Shown: positions 9,511 through 16,200 of the stretch, piece by piece
Layout of the letters: every line of letters starts with the position of its first letter
Position numbering within the stretch: the stretch's first letter is position 1
From: JBEBVQ01 sp037190845
GTDB lineage: Bacteria > Bacteroidota > Bacteroidia > Chitinophagales > Chitinophagaceae
Length of the DNA stretch: 64,000 nucleotides
Direction of reading: 5' to 3'
NCBI GenBank assembly: GCA_037190845.1
Contig: JBBCJI010000001.1
Location: forward strand, 124,001-188,000
The notes under the pieces: model-generated
What the model was told of the DNA's origin: nothing
The model's input: the letters and a program-made list of their open reading frames with translations, nothing else
The model's database searches: none
Program-made: the position numbers and the translations under genes

Positions 9511-10044
9511 CTACTGTTTTTGCAGCACATCTATGATCTTCTTGTTGAATGCCGGCAGGTCGTCGGGTTTCCGGCTGGTGATCAGGTTGTTGTCGTGCAC
9601 CACCTCTGCATCCGTCCATTCAGCGCCTGCATTCTCCAGATCTGTTTTTACAGAAGGGTAGGAGGTCATTTTCCTTCCTTTCAGCAAACCTGTTTCGATG
9701 AGTGTCTGCGGACCGTGGCAAATAGCGGCAACGGGTTTCCCCGATTCGAGAAAGGTTTTTACAAATGCTACGGCCTCCTGCTGGCCCCGCAGCTTGTCCG
9801 GATTCAGCACGCCGCCCGGTAGCACCAGCGCGTCGTAATCGTCCGGGCTGGCATCTGAAAGTTGGGTGTCCACATCCACCTCAATGCCCCAGTCTGTATG
9901 ATTCCATGCCTTGAGTTTTTCTTTGCCCGGAGCGATGATCTCCGTGTCAAATCCTGCAGCCTCAAGCGTTTCCTTAGGGCTGGTCAGCTCTATCTGCTCG
10001 AAACCTTCTTCTGTAAGAATGGCGATTTTCTTTCTTTTTTCCAT
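9511..10044 (-). CDS. PfpI/DJ-1 family glutamine amidotransferase-like protein
   Basis: This 177-residue protein has the DJ-1/PfpI fold. The nucleophile elbow AAICHG carries Cys109 followed by His110, and the N-terminal motif TEEGFEQIEL supplies the conserved acidic residue. Relatives include PfpI-type proteins, YhbO/YraA-like stress proteins and proposed deglycases. No signal peptide is visible, so it should be cytoplasmic. It is a single-gene unit with 95 bp to the repair operon downstream and 263 bp to the HEPN gene upstream. The family's physiological reaction is disputed, so I do not assign one. Confidence 0.9.
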   Translation of the reverse strand: MEKRKKIAILTEEGFEQIELTSPKETLEAAGFDTEIIAPGKEKLKAWNHTDWGIEVDVDTQLSDASPDDYDALVLPGGVLNPDKLRGQQEAVAFVKTFLESGKPVAAICHGPQTLIETGLLKGRKMTSYPSVKTDLENAGAEWTDAEVVHDNNLITSRKPDDLPAFNKKIIDVLQKQ

Positions 10045-10307
10045 AGCATAAAGTTTTTGAGATCAATATGGATACAATTTTTATGCCCCCGGTCGGAAAC
10101 GGCAACCATTTTAACGTTGTAAAAGAAAATCGTTTATTTTGTTTGAATCCTTTTGTGGATTTATATAAGCATTGTTATCCGGGGAAAATCAACCACGGAA
10201 CACTTTCTTTTTTACGTCGTTGGAATGACGTTTTAATGAACTCTTTATGAACTAACGATGAACTTAGCATGGAGTCAGATTGGCTTCATGTAGGTAGATA
10301 GTCTGGT

Positions 10308-11135
10308 TTATAGGGCATGCTTTACGGCTTGGGTACTGATCAAATTGTGGGTTGGGACCAGGTAGGCATCGATCATATTGTCGAAAGCCTTTTTGACGGC
10401 TTCGCGAAGCTGTGCCACGTGGTTGAAGAGTTCCGGGAGCAGGGCAGGGGCTACCTGAAATTGAAGGGAATAGCGGCCGCCGGTGTAGGCTTTTTCGAGC
10501 CGGTCGGGCAGGCGGTGTAATGGTTTGCCGGTTGCTGTGCGGGTTGTTTGCAGGCCGGGTGCGAAGCGGAGTACGTGCCGCATGAGGTCGGACAGAGTAT
10601 GTGACTTCACCTCCTGACCTGTGACCGCAATGATGAACGCCCGCAGCAGGAGTTCTATGGACTGGTGTATCATGAAGGCAGCCACGCCTGCGTCTTCGGG
10701 TGCGGTGAGCGCCTGTGCACTTTTGTAGAATGCTCCGGAACGGCTGCAGCCGAATTCAAATACAGCTTTGCCGTGTTGCCCGGTGTGCTGTACACGTAGG
10801 GGCAGCGGTATGGGCAGGGCCGTGTATCCGCTATCGTAGATGAGGCGGGCGGTGGTGAAGACGACGTTGTAAAAGACTTTTCCGGCTTCGATGCCTTTTT
10901 CGATCTCGTCCATGTCGTACAAAGCCCATGTGTGGCCGGAATGGTTCCAGTCGGCTCCTTCGAGGTTTGTTTTGTAGTCGTGCATGCTTTCGAATGCAGC
11001 CATGCCGGGTACGATGTAGAGGCAGTTGTCGTGATTGAATACGAAGTCTGCGGGTACGATCTTTAGGAGCTCTTCGAGTGTTTGTTTTAGCTTTTTGGGG
11101 AGCTGTCGGGTTGTCCTTATCGTGGTGTCCATCAT
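10308..11135 (-). CDS. Divergent HEPN domain protein
   Basis: The 275-residue protein has a HEPN-type helical domain in its second half: AAFMIHQSIELLLRAF (about 176-191), the SHTLSDLM stretch, and KAYTGGRYSLQF, which matches the C-terminal helix of Bacteroidota MNT-HEPN proteins. The first 150 residues fit a nucleotidyltransferase remnant (ARLIYDSGY resembles its last strand), but I see no catalytic GS...DxD signature. HEPN proteins are often RNases or act in toxin-antitoxin and defence systems. Two start codons are adjacent (11133-11135 and 11130-11132). A 22-codon leader ORF ends 2 nt upstream, and a large structured region lies beyond it. Function is not assigned further. Confidence 0.75.
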   Translation of the reverse strand: MMDTTIRTTRQLPKKLKQTLEELLKIVPADFVFNHDNCLYIVPGMAAFESMHDYKTNLEGADWNHSGHTWALYDMDEIEKGIEAGKVFYNVVFTTARLIYDSGYTALPIPLPLRVQHTGQHGKAVFEFGCSRSGAFYKSAQALTAPEDAGVAAFMIHQSIELLLRAFIIAVTGQEVKSHTLSDLMRHVLRFAPGLQTTRTATGKPLHRLPDRLEKAYTGGRYSLQFQVAPALLPELFNHVAQLREAVKKAFDNMIDAYLVPTHNLISTQAVKHAL

Positions 11136-11137
11136 CT

Positions 11138-11206
11138 TCAGTTTTCAGCGTTAGGAACCTTCGGTGCTGAAGACTGTGGCTGTGAACCCGGAGCGGCTTT
11201 TTTCAT
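11138..11206 (-). CDS. 22-codon leader ORF upstream of the HEPN gene
   Basis: On the leftward strand an ATG at 11204-11206 opens a 22-residue frame beginning MKKAAPGSQP and rich in Ala, Pro and Ser. It stops with TGA at 11138-11140, two bases before the HEPN start codon. The close stop-start spacing suggests translational coupling. The ATG lies about 15 nt downstream of a 12-nt segment (11221-11232) that is perfectly complementary to an upstream loop, so access to this start could depend on RNA folding. It is a small ORF called from context only and could be coincidental. Confidence 0.4.
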   Translation of the reverse strand: MKKAAPGSQPQSSAPKVPNAEN

Positions 11207-11220
11207 GCGTTTAGGGGCAT

Positions 11221-11392
11221 GCAAAAGCGCGGTGCTCTGCTTATTGTTTCTGAGGCCTTAGGAAGCCCATATACGCATAAGAGAGCGCCCGCGCTTTTGC
11301 GCAGGCAATCTACCTCTTATCTCGCGTATATTGAAATTTCCTAAGTTTCAGAAACGAGATTCAAAGCGATTGCTTCAATGTTGAAGGTTCGC
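11221..11392 (-). ncRNA. Highly structured leader with pseudoknot-capable long hairpin
   Basis: Read leftward, this segment folds into a hairpin of about 110 nt. Outer arms 11338-11355 and 11246-11264 pair as two 8-bp helices. Inner arms 11314-11331 and 11269-11283 pair as 8+7 bp with a 3-nt bulge. The tip is a local CCUGCGC-AAAA-GCGCGGG hairpin. Within it, GCAAAAGCGCGG (leftward, 11300-11289) is perfectly complementary over 12 nt to 11232-11221 downstream, so a pseudoknot or alternative pairing is possible. A further hairpin (CTTCAA/TTGAAG inside GCGA/TCGC) lies at 11366-11392. Its position between a -7-like element and the leader ORF fits a regulatory 5' leader. A stand-alone RNA or a palindromic mobile element remain alternatives. 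Confidence 0.5.
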
Positions 11393-11406
11393 GATGTTTA
11401 TTGTTA

Positions 11407-11414
11407 CGAAGATA
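11407..11414 (-). promoter_or_regulatory. Possible -7 element for the HEPN leader transcript
   Basis: The leftward strand reads TATCTTCG here, one mismatch from the Bacteroidota -7 consensus TAnnTTTG. Transcription would begin near 11400, just before the structured leader. No clear -33 TTTG is present. Confidence 0.35.
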
Positions 11415-11565
11415 GGGAAAGGTGAGCAGAAAACAGTGATAATCAGAGATATTTGTTGGTTTTATTTAATTGGGATTGAATAGCTTTAGGGTTGCATTCG
11501 TTTTATTTTTAATTCAAAAATTTAATAGATGAGGATGTCTTTTTAGCTTTTACAATAAAATTAAA

Positions 11566-11580
11566 TTCCCAATTTGGGAA
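11566..11580. promoter_or_regulatory. Probable HigA operator
   Basis: TTCCCAA-T-TTGGGAA is a perfect inverted repeat of 7-bp arms around one central base. It ends 8 bp before the -7 element of higBA, where a bound HTH antitoxin would block RNA polymerase. Autorepression by the antitoxin is the usual arrangement for this family. Confidence 0.65.
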
Positions 11581-11588
11581 CTTTTGCT

Positions 11589-11596
11589 TACTTTTG
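11589..11596 (+). promoter_or_regulatory. -7 promoter element of higBA
   Basis: TACTTTTG matches the Bacteroidota -7 consensus TAnnTTTG exactly. Transcription would start near 11603. This places the upstream TTG at 11584 before the transcript and supports the TTG at 11611 as the toxin start. Confidence 0.6.
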
Positions 11597-11610
11597 ACAA
11601 AAGGGAAGCG

Positions 11611-11904
11611 TTGAGAGTAATTGCCAAAAAAGTACTCAGAGATTTCTGGGAGAAACATAGCGATTGTGAGCAACAGTTAAAGGCATGGTTTCAGGAAGCC
11701 TCTAAAGCGGCATGGACAAATCCCAATGAGATAAAAGCTGAGTACCCAACTGCAAGCATTATTGGCAACGACAGGGTTGTGTTCAACATAAAAGGTAACT
11801 CATATCGTTTAATAGTGAAAGTCAATTTTGATTATCAGATGATATGGATACGTTTTGTTGGAACGCATTCCGAATATGATAAGGTAAACGCAAAAACTAT
11901 TTAA
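11611..11904 (+). CDS. higB: HigB-family toxin (mRNA interferase) with TTG start
   Basis: The 97-residue product begins RVIAKKVLRDFWEKH after a TTG start and contains NRVVFNIKGNSYRLIVKV and IRFVGTHSEYDK, the core of the HigB/RelE-like toxins that cleave mRNA on the ribosome. The frame stays open upstream to a TTG at 11584, but that codon lies upstream of the -7 element, and the family N-terminus is normally M-R-I/V-I-A-K-K. AAGGGAAG just before the start may act as ribosome binding site. The stop precedes the antitoxin ATG by one base (HigB before HigA), the usual order for this type. Confidence 0.9.
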   Translation: MRVIAKKVLRDFWEKHSDCEQQLKAWFQEASKAAWTNPNEIKAEYPTASIIGNDRVVFNIKGNSYRLIVKVNFDYQMIWIRFVGTHSEYDKVNAKTI

Positions 11905-11905
11905 C

Positions 11906-12262
11906 ATGAATATCAAGCCCATCAAAACGAAGAAAGACTATGAGCAGGCCATGCTCCGGCTTGAAAAGCTATTTGACGCAAAAAAAGGAACGCCCGCAGG
12001 GGATGAGCTGGAAGTCTTAAGCTTGCTGGTTGAAAAATATGAGGACGAGCATTTCCCCATAGACTTGCCAGACCCTGTTGAGGCTATCAAATTCAGAATG
12101 GAGCAAATGGGCATGACGCAGACGGATTTTGCAAATGTAGTTGGACAAAAAAGCCGTGCAAGTGAGGTGCTGAATCGCAAACGTAAACTCTCGTTAGACA
12201 TGATCCGACGGTTGCATCAGCAATGGCGTATACCGACAGAGGTTTTGGTGCAAGCTTACTAA
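11906..12262 (+). CDS. higA: HigA-family antitoxin with XRE-type HTH
   Basis: This 118-residue antitoxin has an N-terminal toxin-binding helical part (PIKTKKDYEQAMLRLEKLFDAK, in two helices) and a C-terminal HTH (MGMTQTDFANVVGQKSRASEVLNRKRKLSLDMIRRL). It should neutralise HigB and repress its own operon at the inverted repeat 11566-11580. It is translated directly after higB and followed by a strong terminator, so the pair forms a closed two-gene unit. Confidence 0.93.
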   Translation: MNIKPIKTKKDYEQAMLRLEKLFDAKKGTPAGDELEVLSLLVEKYEDEHFPIDLPDPVEAIKFRMEQMGMTQTDFANVVGQKSRASEVLNRKRKLSLDMIRRLHQQWRIPTEVLVQAY

Positions 12263-12295
12263 GGCTGTGTTTACACAAACTATTTTATAGTCTTG

Positions 12296-12322
12296 AGAAA
12301 AATCGGGCTTTCCGATTTTTCT
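12296..12322 (+). terminator. Terminator after higBA, probably bidirectional
   Basis: AGAAAAATCGG (12296-12306) and CCGATTTTTCT (12312-12322) form a perfect 11-bp stem with a 5-nt loop. T runs occur on both strands, so it can also end the leftward small gene at 12340-12543. Confidence 0.8.
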
Positions 12323-12339
12323 ACCCAATACATTAATTT

Positions 12340-12543
12340 CTACAACTGCTTTCCGGCTTTAAATTTTGTTTTGTCTATCCTGGGAGGATTGTGCAAGGGA
12401 TAATTGAAAGCAATACTATTCAGGTAAGCAGCAACGGCGAGCCGTTCCTGCCAGGTCATTGCTGCATAATAGGCAGCGTGGTTGGCGGCTTCTTCTGCCG
12501 TTTGAGCTTTAAAAGCAGATCTGTCCAGGCGAAAGGTTTTCAT
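12340..12543 (-). CDS. Small conserved-looking hypothetical protein
   Basis: The 67-residue frame starts MKTFRLDRSAF and contains AANHAAYYAAMTWQERLAVAAYLNSIAFNYPLHNPPRIDKTKF. The WQER...YLNSIAF pattern resembles short proteins I associate with Bacteroidota genomes and with no known function. I chose the internal Met over the longer frame (to 12567) because the extra eight residues look unrelated. No signal peptide or membrane segment is visible. It stands alone, convergent with higBA. Confidence 0.6.
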   Translation of the reverse strand: MKTFRLDRSAFKAQTAEEAANHAAYYAAMTWQERLAVAAYLNSIAFNYPLHNPPRIDKTKFKAGKQL

Positions 12544-12689
12544 GTGTTCAAAAATACGAAAATACACTGGTCTGATATTATCTTCTTGTGCTCTCCTGAA
12601 TGTTAGCGAATTACATTTAGAGGTATAAATAACAGTGGATTTGATGGTATGTAAACTTATTTGGCATACTGTGTTGTGTTCATATTGAA

Positions 12690-13073
12690 TTACTTTTTAA
12701 TTGCCATTTTTCCGCCAAGCCACGCAGCGGGCAGCGTTAATACTATGAGTGAGATAGGATACCAACGTGGTGGAATGTCCCACATTACAATCAATCCTAC
12801 AATAGTTAATACAAAACAGATTATACCAAGAATAATGGCGTGTTTCATTGGTTTGTTTGGTGCAATGCGTGCAGTCAAATAACAACCGAACGTGTTGAAA
12901 ATCGTTCTATACAGAATAATTATTGCAATCAACCAAACAGGGTTTTCGTCAAATGGTTCTGTTTTCATAATGCCCGTTTTTTGTAAAACGCTATCCATTA
13001 TTGTTGATAGAATTGCCAATGCTACAAATCCTGCAATAACAGCTCCGATACTTTTTAATGTTTCTTTTTTCAT
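12690..13073 (-). CDS. Small integral membrane protein of unknown function
   Basis: The 127-residue protein has four predicted membrane segments at about residues 7-27 (IGAVIAGFVALAILSTIM), 46-66 (VWLIAIIILYRTIFNTFGC), 77-97 (HAIILGIICFVLTIVGLIV) and 105-122. No catalytic motif is seen. It lies 3 bp downstream of the SRPBCC gene and is the last gene of the ArsR operon. It may be a membrane partner in whatever response the regulator controls, but nothing in the sequence shows this. Confidence 0.75.
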   Translation of the reverse strand: MKKETLKSIGAVIAGFVALAILSTIMDSVLQKTGIMKTEPFDENPVWLIAIIILYRTIFNTFGCYLTARIAPNKPMKHAIILGIICFVLTIVGLIVMWDIPPRWYPISLIVLTLPAAWLGGKMAIKK

Positions 13074-13076
13074 TTT

Positions 13077-13574
13077 CTATTTGATTAAAGTTGATAATAA
13101 ATTATCAAGTTCATTCAAAGTCATTGTAAATCCTTCTTTGAAGCCCATTTCTATCATTTGCTCCATTCTCTCCCGTGATTCATTGTAAATGGAAATATGC
13201 ACGCTTGTAGTCCCGTTTTGTTCGCTGAAATTCAAATCCCAATCAGAACCCGGCAATTGAGGGTTTTCATCGTTATCTGCAAAAGCGTTGAGAAATTTGA
13301 AATTGGTTTTTGGAGTAATGGAAGTATATTTCTGAATTGCCCACATCTCTTGTCCTTCCGGGCTTATCATCGCATAAAATCTTCGTCCGCCAACTTCAAA
13401 ATTCATAATTTTGGTTTTGGATAAAAAGGGTTTCGGAGCCCACCATTGGTCGAGCAATTCGGGTGTTGTCCACGCTTCCCAAACCAAATCAAGGTCTGCC
13501 GCAAATTCACGTTTAATATTTACCGTGTTGTTTTCTTTGTTCACTACAAAGTCAAATTTTAAGTTGCTGTTCAT
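13077..13574 (-). CDS. SRPBCC (AHSA1-like) domain protein
   Basis: This 165-residue protein carries the START/Bet v1-like fold of the AHSA1 group: REFAADLDLVWEAWTTPELLDQWWAPKPF near the N-terminus, a central MISPEGQEMWAIQKY strand pair and a C-terminal helix with MIEMGFKEGFTMTLNELDNLL. Members bind hydrophobic ligands or act with regulators, and ArsR-SRPBCC pairs are common in Bacteroidota. The start overlaps the regulator's stop by 4 bp (13571-13574), which indicates co-translation. The ligand is unknown. Confidence 0.9.
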   Translation of the reverse strand: MNSNLKFDFVVNKENNTVNIKREFAADLDLVWEAWTTPELLDQWWAPKPFLSKTKIMNFEVGGRRFYAMISPEGQEMWAIQKYTSITPKTNFKFLNAFADNDENPQLPGSDWDLNFSEQNGTTSVHISIYNESRERMEQMIEMGFKEGFTMTLNELDNLLSTLIK

Positions 13575-13900
13575 TTTTTCTTGTTTTTAATTGTTAATAA
13601 TACTTCGTCAAGTTGATTAAATCGTGTTTCCCAAATCTTACGGAATTGGTCAATCCATTTGTCGATTTCTTTCATTTTGTCAATTTCGAGTTGGTAGTAG
13701 ATTTCTCTGCCTTGCTGGTGTTGTGTTACCAATTCGCACTCTGTCAAAATTTGTAAGTGCTTGGACACGGCTTGTCGTGAAGTGTCAAAGTGTTCGGCAA
13801 TGGCGTTTGGTGTCATTGCCTGCAATGCAATGAGTGCGATAATCGCCCGTCTTGTCGGGTCGGCTATCGCCTGAAAAATATCTCTTCTTGTTTTCATCAT
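13571..13900 (-). CDS. ArsR-family winged-helix transcriptional regulator
   Basis: The 109-residue protein has the ArsR winged helix: RRDIFQAIADPTRRAIIALI, then the recognition region MTPNAIAEHFDTSRQAVSKHLQIL and the wing ELVTQHQQGREIYYQLE. There is no cysteine metal-binding motif in the recognition helix, so it is not an obvious metal sensor. It resembles the group found with SRPBCC partners. I used the Met at 13900 instead of the longer frame to 13930, because the operator 13905-13922 falls in that extension. It is the first gene of a three-gene leftward operon. Confidence 0.9.
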   Translation of the reverse strand: MMKTRRDIFQAIADPTRRAIIALIALQAMTPNAIAEHFDTSRQAVSKHLQILTECELVTQHQQGREIYYQLEIDKMKEIDKWIDQFRKIWETRFNQLDEVLLTIKNKKK

Positions 13901-13904
13901 GCAA

Positions 13905-13922
13905 ATATTCGGTTGCGAATAT
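13905..13922. promoter_or_regulatory. Probable operator of the ArsR operon
   Basis: ATATTCG-GTTG-CGAATAT is a perfect 7-bp inverted repeat lying 4 bp upstream of the regulator's start codon. Its position suits autorepression. A second small palindrome, TTGCGCAA, lies about 20 bp further upstream. Confidence 0.5.
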
Positions 13923-13995
13923 AAATGCAATTATTTAGTTGCGCAAAGTTTTTGATATTTTTTTCGATGTGCTTAAATGAAAGAGGTGGGGATAG

Positions 13996-14124
13996 GACTA
14001 TTTTTGCAAAAATTACCTTACTGCTTTTTACAACCTGGATGACATCATTGCAGTAGGCTACCGGGTCAACAGCCGTCAGGCGACCCAATTCCGTATTTGG
14101 TCGACTAAAATGCTTCCTTTTTGT
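13996..14124 (+). pseudogene. Remnant of a RhuM-family (virulence RhuM) gene
   Basis: In this frame the DNA reads YNLDDIIAVGYRVNSRQATQ followed by FRIWSTKML (about 14029-14118), which matches the hallmark YNLD-I-VGYRV-S-RATQFRIWAT segment of RhuM/Fic-associated proteins. A stop (13993-13995) lies just upstream. The similarity ends near 14120, so only about 35 of the usual 300 or more residues remain. It lies directly upstream of the GNAT/nitrilase gene and marks a past insertion or deletion. Confidence 0.65.
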
Positions 14125-14146
14125 AACTTCATCCCCAAAGACGTAT

Positions 14147-15679
14147 ATGATCGAACAGGTAGAAATAGGCCCCTTACATTTTGAAGATTACCAGCAACTG
14201 CTGCTCGCCATGAAAGCATCTTACCAAGGGTGGCAGGGGGGCTATTGGAGTCCCGATGCGATTAAGAACCTGATCACAAGATTTCCCGAAGGGCAGATCG
14301 TGATTAAAGCGGGTGGTGTGGTCATTGGCTGTGCACTTTCTATTATTGTTGATTATAAAAAGTTTGGGGATGAGCATACGTACCGGCAGATCACCGGCAA
14401 CTATACGTTTAATACACATAATCCCAAAGGAGATGTGCTCTACGGTGTTGAAGTGTTCATACACCCCGATTTCAGAGGGCTCCGGTTAGGAAGGCGATTG
14501 TACGATGCGCGTAAGGATCTTTGTGAAAACCTCAATCTCAAGGCAATCATTTTCGGTGGCCGTCTGCCTAATTATCATGAATATGCCGGGATCCTGTCGC
14601 CCAAGGAATACATCAACAAGGTCAGGAATAAGGAGATATACGATCCTGTGCTTTCTTTCCAACTCGCGAATGATTTCCATGTAAAGCGGGTGCTGCATAA
14701 TTACCTCCCTGAAGACGGGCAGAGCAGGGAATTTGCCACACTGCTGCAGTGGCTGAATGTGTATTATGAACCGGATCCGAAGAACCTGTTCAACGTAAAG
14801 ACTTTTGTGAGGATCGGACTGATCCAGTGGCAGATGCGGCTGTATCATGATATTGATGAGATGTTCCGCCAAGTGGAATATTTTGTGGACTCGGTCTCTG
14901 CCTACAAAAGCGATTTTGCCGTGTTTCCCGAATTGTTTAATGGCCCACTGTTGGCCGGATTTAACCATTTGTCGGAAGCGGAGGCTATGCGGGAGCTGGC
15001 CCGGTTTACACCCGAGATCACGGAGCGTTTCCGGGAGCTGGCCATCCGTTATAATGTCAATATCATTACCGGCAGCTTGCCCAGCATTGAAGAGGAGTCG
15101 TTGATGAACGTCGGTTTCTTATGTCACCGGAGCGGTGCGGTTGACAAATATGAGAAGATACACATCACCCCGGATGAAGCCAAGCACTGGGGCATCCAGG
15201 GCGGCAACAAACTGAAGGTATATGATACGGACGCGGGGCGTATCGGTATCCTGATATGCTATGATGTAGAATTCCCCGAACTCGGCAGGCTTCTGGCCGA
15301 CGAGGGCATGCAGATCCTTTTTGTCCCTTTCCTGACCGACACACAGAATGCCTACATGCGTGTCCGGCTCTGCGCCCAGGCCCGTGCGATCGAGAACGAA
15401 TGTTTCGTAGCGATCACTGGGAGCGTGGGCAATCTTCCCAAGGTCGAGAATATGGATATCCAGTATTCACAGGCCGCAGTGTTCACCCCCAGTGATTTTG
15501 CATTCCCGTCAAACTGCATCAAGAGCGAAGCCACCACCAACACCGAGATGATACTGATCGCAGAAGTAGACCTGTCGCTGCTGCATGAACTGCACAGCTA
15601 TGGCAGCGTACGCAATCTGAAGGACCGGCGCAGGGATTTTTATGAGCTGAAGCTTAAAAAGAATGTAAATAACAGCTAA
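14147..15679 (+). CDS. Bifunctional GNAT acetyltransferase / carbon-nitrogen hydrolase
   Basis: The 510-residue protein fuses two enzymes. Residues 1-200 are a GNAT domain with the acetyl-CoA loop VFIHPDFRGLRLGRRLYDARK. Residues 225-505 are a nitrilase-type carbon-nitrogen hydrolase. The hydrolase triad is Glu262 in FPELF, Lys337 in EKIHIT and Cys371 in LICYDVEFPE. Both halves keep their key residues, so both may be active, perhaps on one amine or amide substrate passed between them. The fusion is known in Bacteroidota but its substrate is not. No signal peptide is visible. A -7-like TAACTTCA lies at 14124-14131. Confidence 0.93.
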   Translation: MIEQVEIGPLHFEDYQQLLLAMKASYQGWQGGYWSPDAIKNLITRFPEGQIVIKAGGVVIGCALSIIVDYKKFGDEHTYRQITGNYTFNTHNPKGDVLYGVEVFIHPDFRGLRLGRRLYDARKDLCENLNLKAIIFGGRLPNYHEYAGILSPKEYINKVRNKEIYDPVLSFQLANDFHVKRVLHNYLPEDGQSREFATLLQWLNVYYEPDPKNLFNVKTFVRIGLIQWQMRLYHDIDEMFRQVEYFVDSVSAYKSDFAVFPELFNGPLLAGFNHLSEAEAMRELARFTPEITERFRELAIRYNVNIITGSLPSIEEESLMNVGFLCHRSGAVDKYEKIHITPDEAKHWGIQGGNKLKVYDTDAGRIGILICYDVEFPELGRLLADEGMQILFVPFLTDTQNAYMRVRLCAQARAIENECFVAITGSVGNLPKVENMDIQYSQAAVFTPSDFAFPSNCIKSEATTNTEMILIAEVDLSLLHELHSYGSVRNLKDRRRDFYELKLKKNVNNS

Positions 15680-15750
15680 AAATCACTTTTTCGCGGCCAC
15701 CTCCGGCTCCATGACCGAATGATATGTACGGGCCGTTGCTATAGTTGCCT

Positions 15751-16200
15751 TTATTTCTTTGGTTTTTCTTTGACTACATTTCCCTGCTCATCGTATACCA
15801 CTACCTTGTCGGCCTGGCCATCAAGCTCTACCATGAAATGCGTCTGGCCATCTTTTTGTATACGGTAGATATCGCCGGTTTTCGTGTTGGCATATTCCCT
15901 GTTTATCGCATTGGTAACCACTGAGGGGAGGTCTTGCTTCGGGATGGCCATACCTGTTTTGGTCAATGTGCCGGCGCTGTTGAATTCGGCCAGATGTTTT
16001 GTATCGTTCATGTTGAATTTGGCCTTGTAGCTGCCGTCCTTCATTTTCCAATGTACACTGGAAGCATTCGGATACTGGTTGTCGAAGGACGTCTTTACAG
16101 CCTGTGGCACATCCTTGTCCTGTAGTTTCGTTTTTGTCTGTGCATGCACGCCGGGAATCATGAAAAGACTCAATGCGGCGATAAGAAGTAGATTTTTCAT
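15751..16200 (-). CDS. Exported PepSY-like (putative beta-lactamase-inhibitor-like) protein
   Basis: This 149-residue protein has a signal peptide (KNLLLIAALSLFMIPGVHAQ) and two PepSY-like repeats: VPQAVKTSFDNQYPNASSVHW...SYKAKFN and LPSVVTNAINREYANTKTGDIY...HFMVELDG. Such short periplasmic proteins are abundant in Bacteroidota and are annotated as PepSY-like or DUF2874. Their function is unknown. The gene is convergent with the GNAT/nitrilase gene, and no partner gene is evident. Confidence 0.88.
   Translation of the reverse strand: MKNLLLIAALSLFMIPGVHAQTKTKLQDKDVPQAVKTSFDNQYPNASSVHWKMKDGSYKAKFNMNDTKHLAEFNSAGTLTKTGMAIPKQDLPSVVTNAINREYANTKTGDIYRIQKDGQTHFMVELDGQADKVVVYDEQGNVVKEKPKK

Noticed and set aside
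11143..11160. GTTAGGA near the HEPN leader as an integron attC core
   Set aside because: No matching opposite core (GCCTAAC-type) at a proper distance and no integrase gene.
11143..11420. HEPN leader considered as tmRNA, 6S RNA or retron RNA
   Set aside because: No tRNA-like acceptor end or tag frame, no 6S-type central bubble, and no reverse transcriptase gene nearby.
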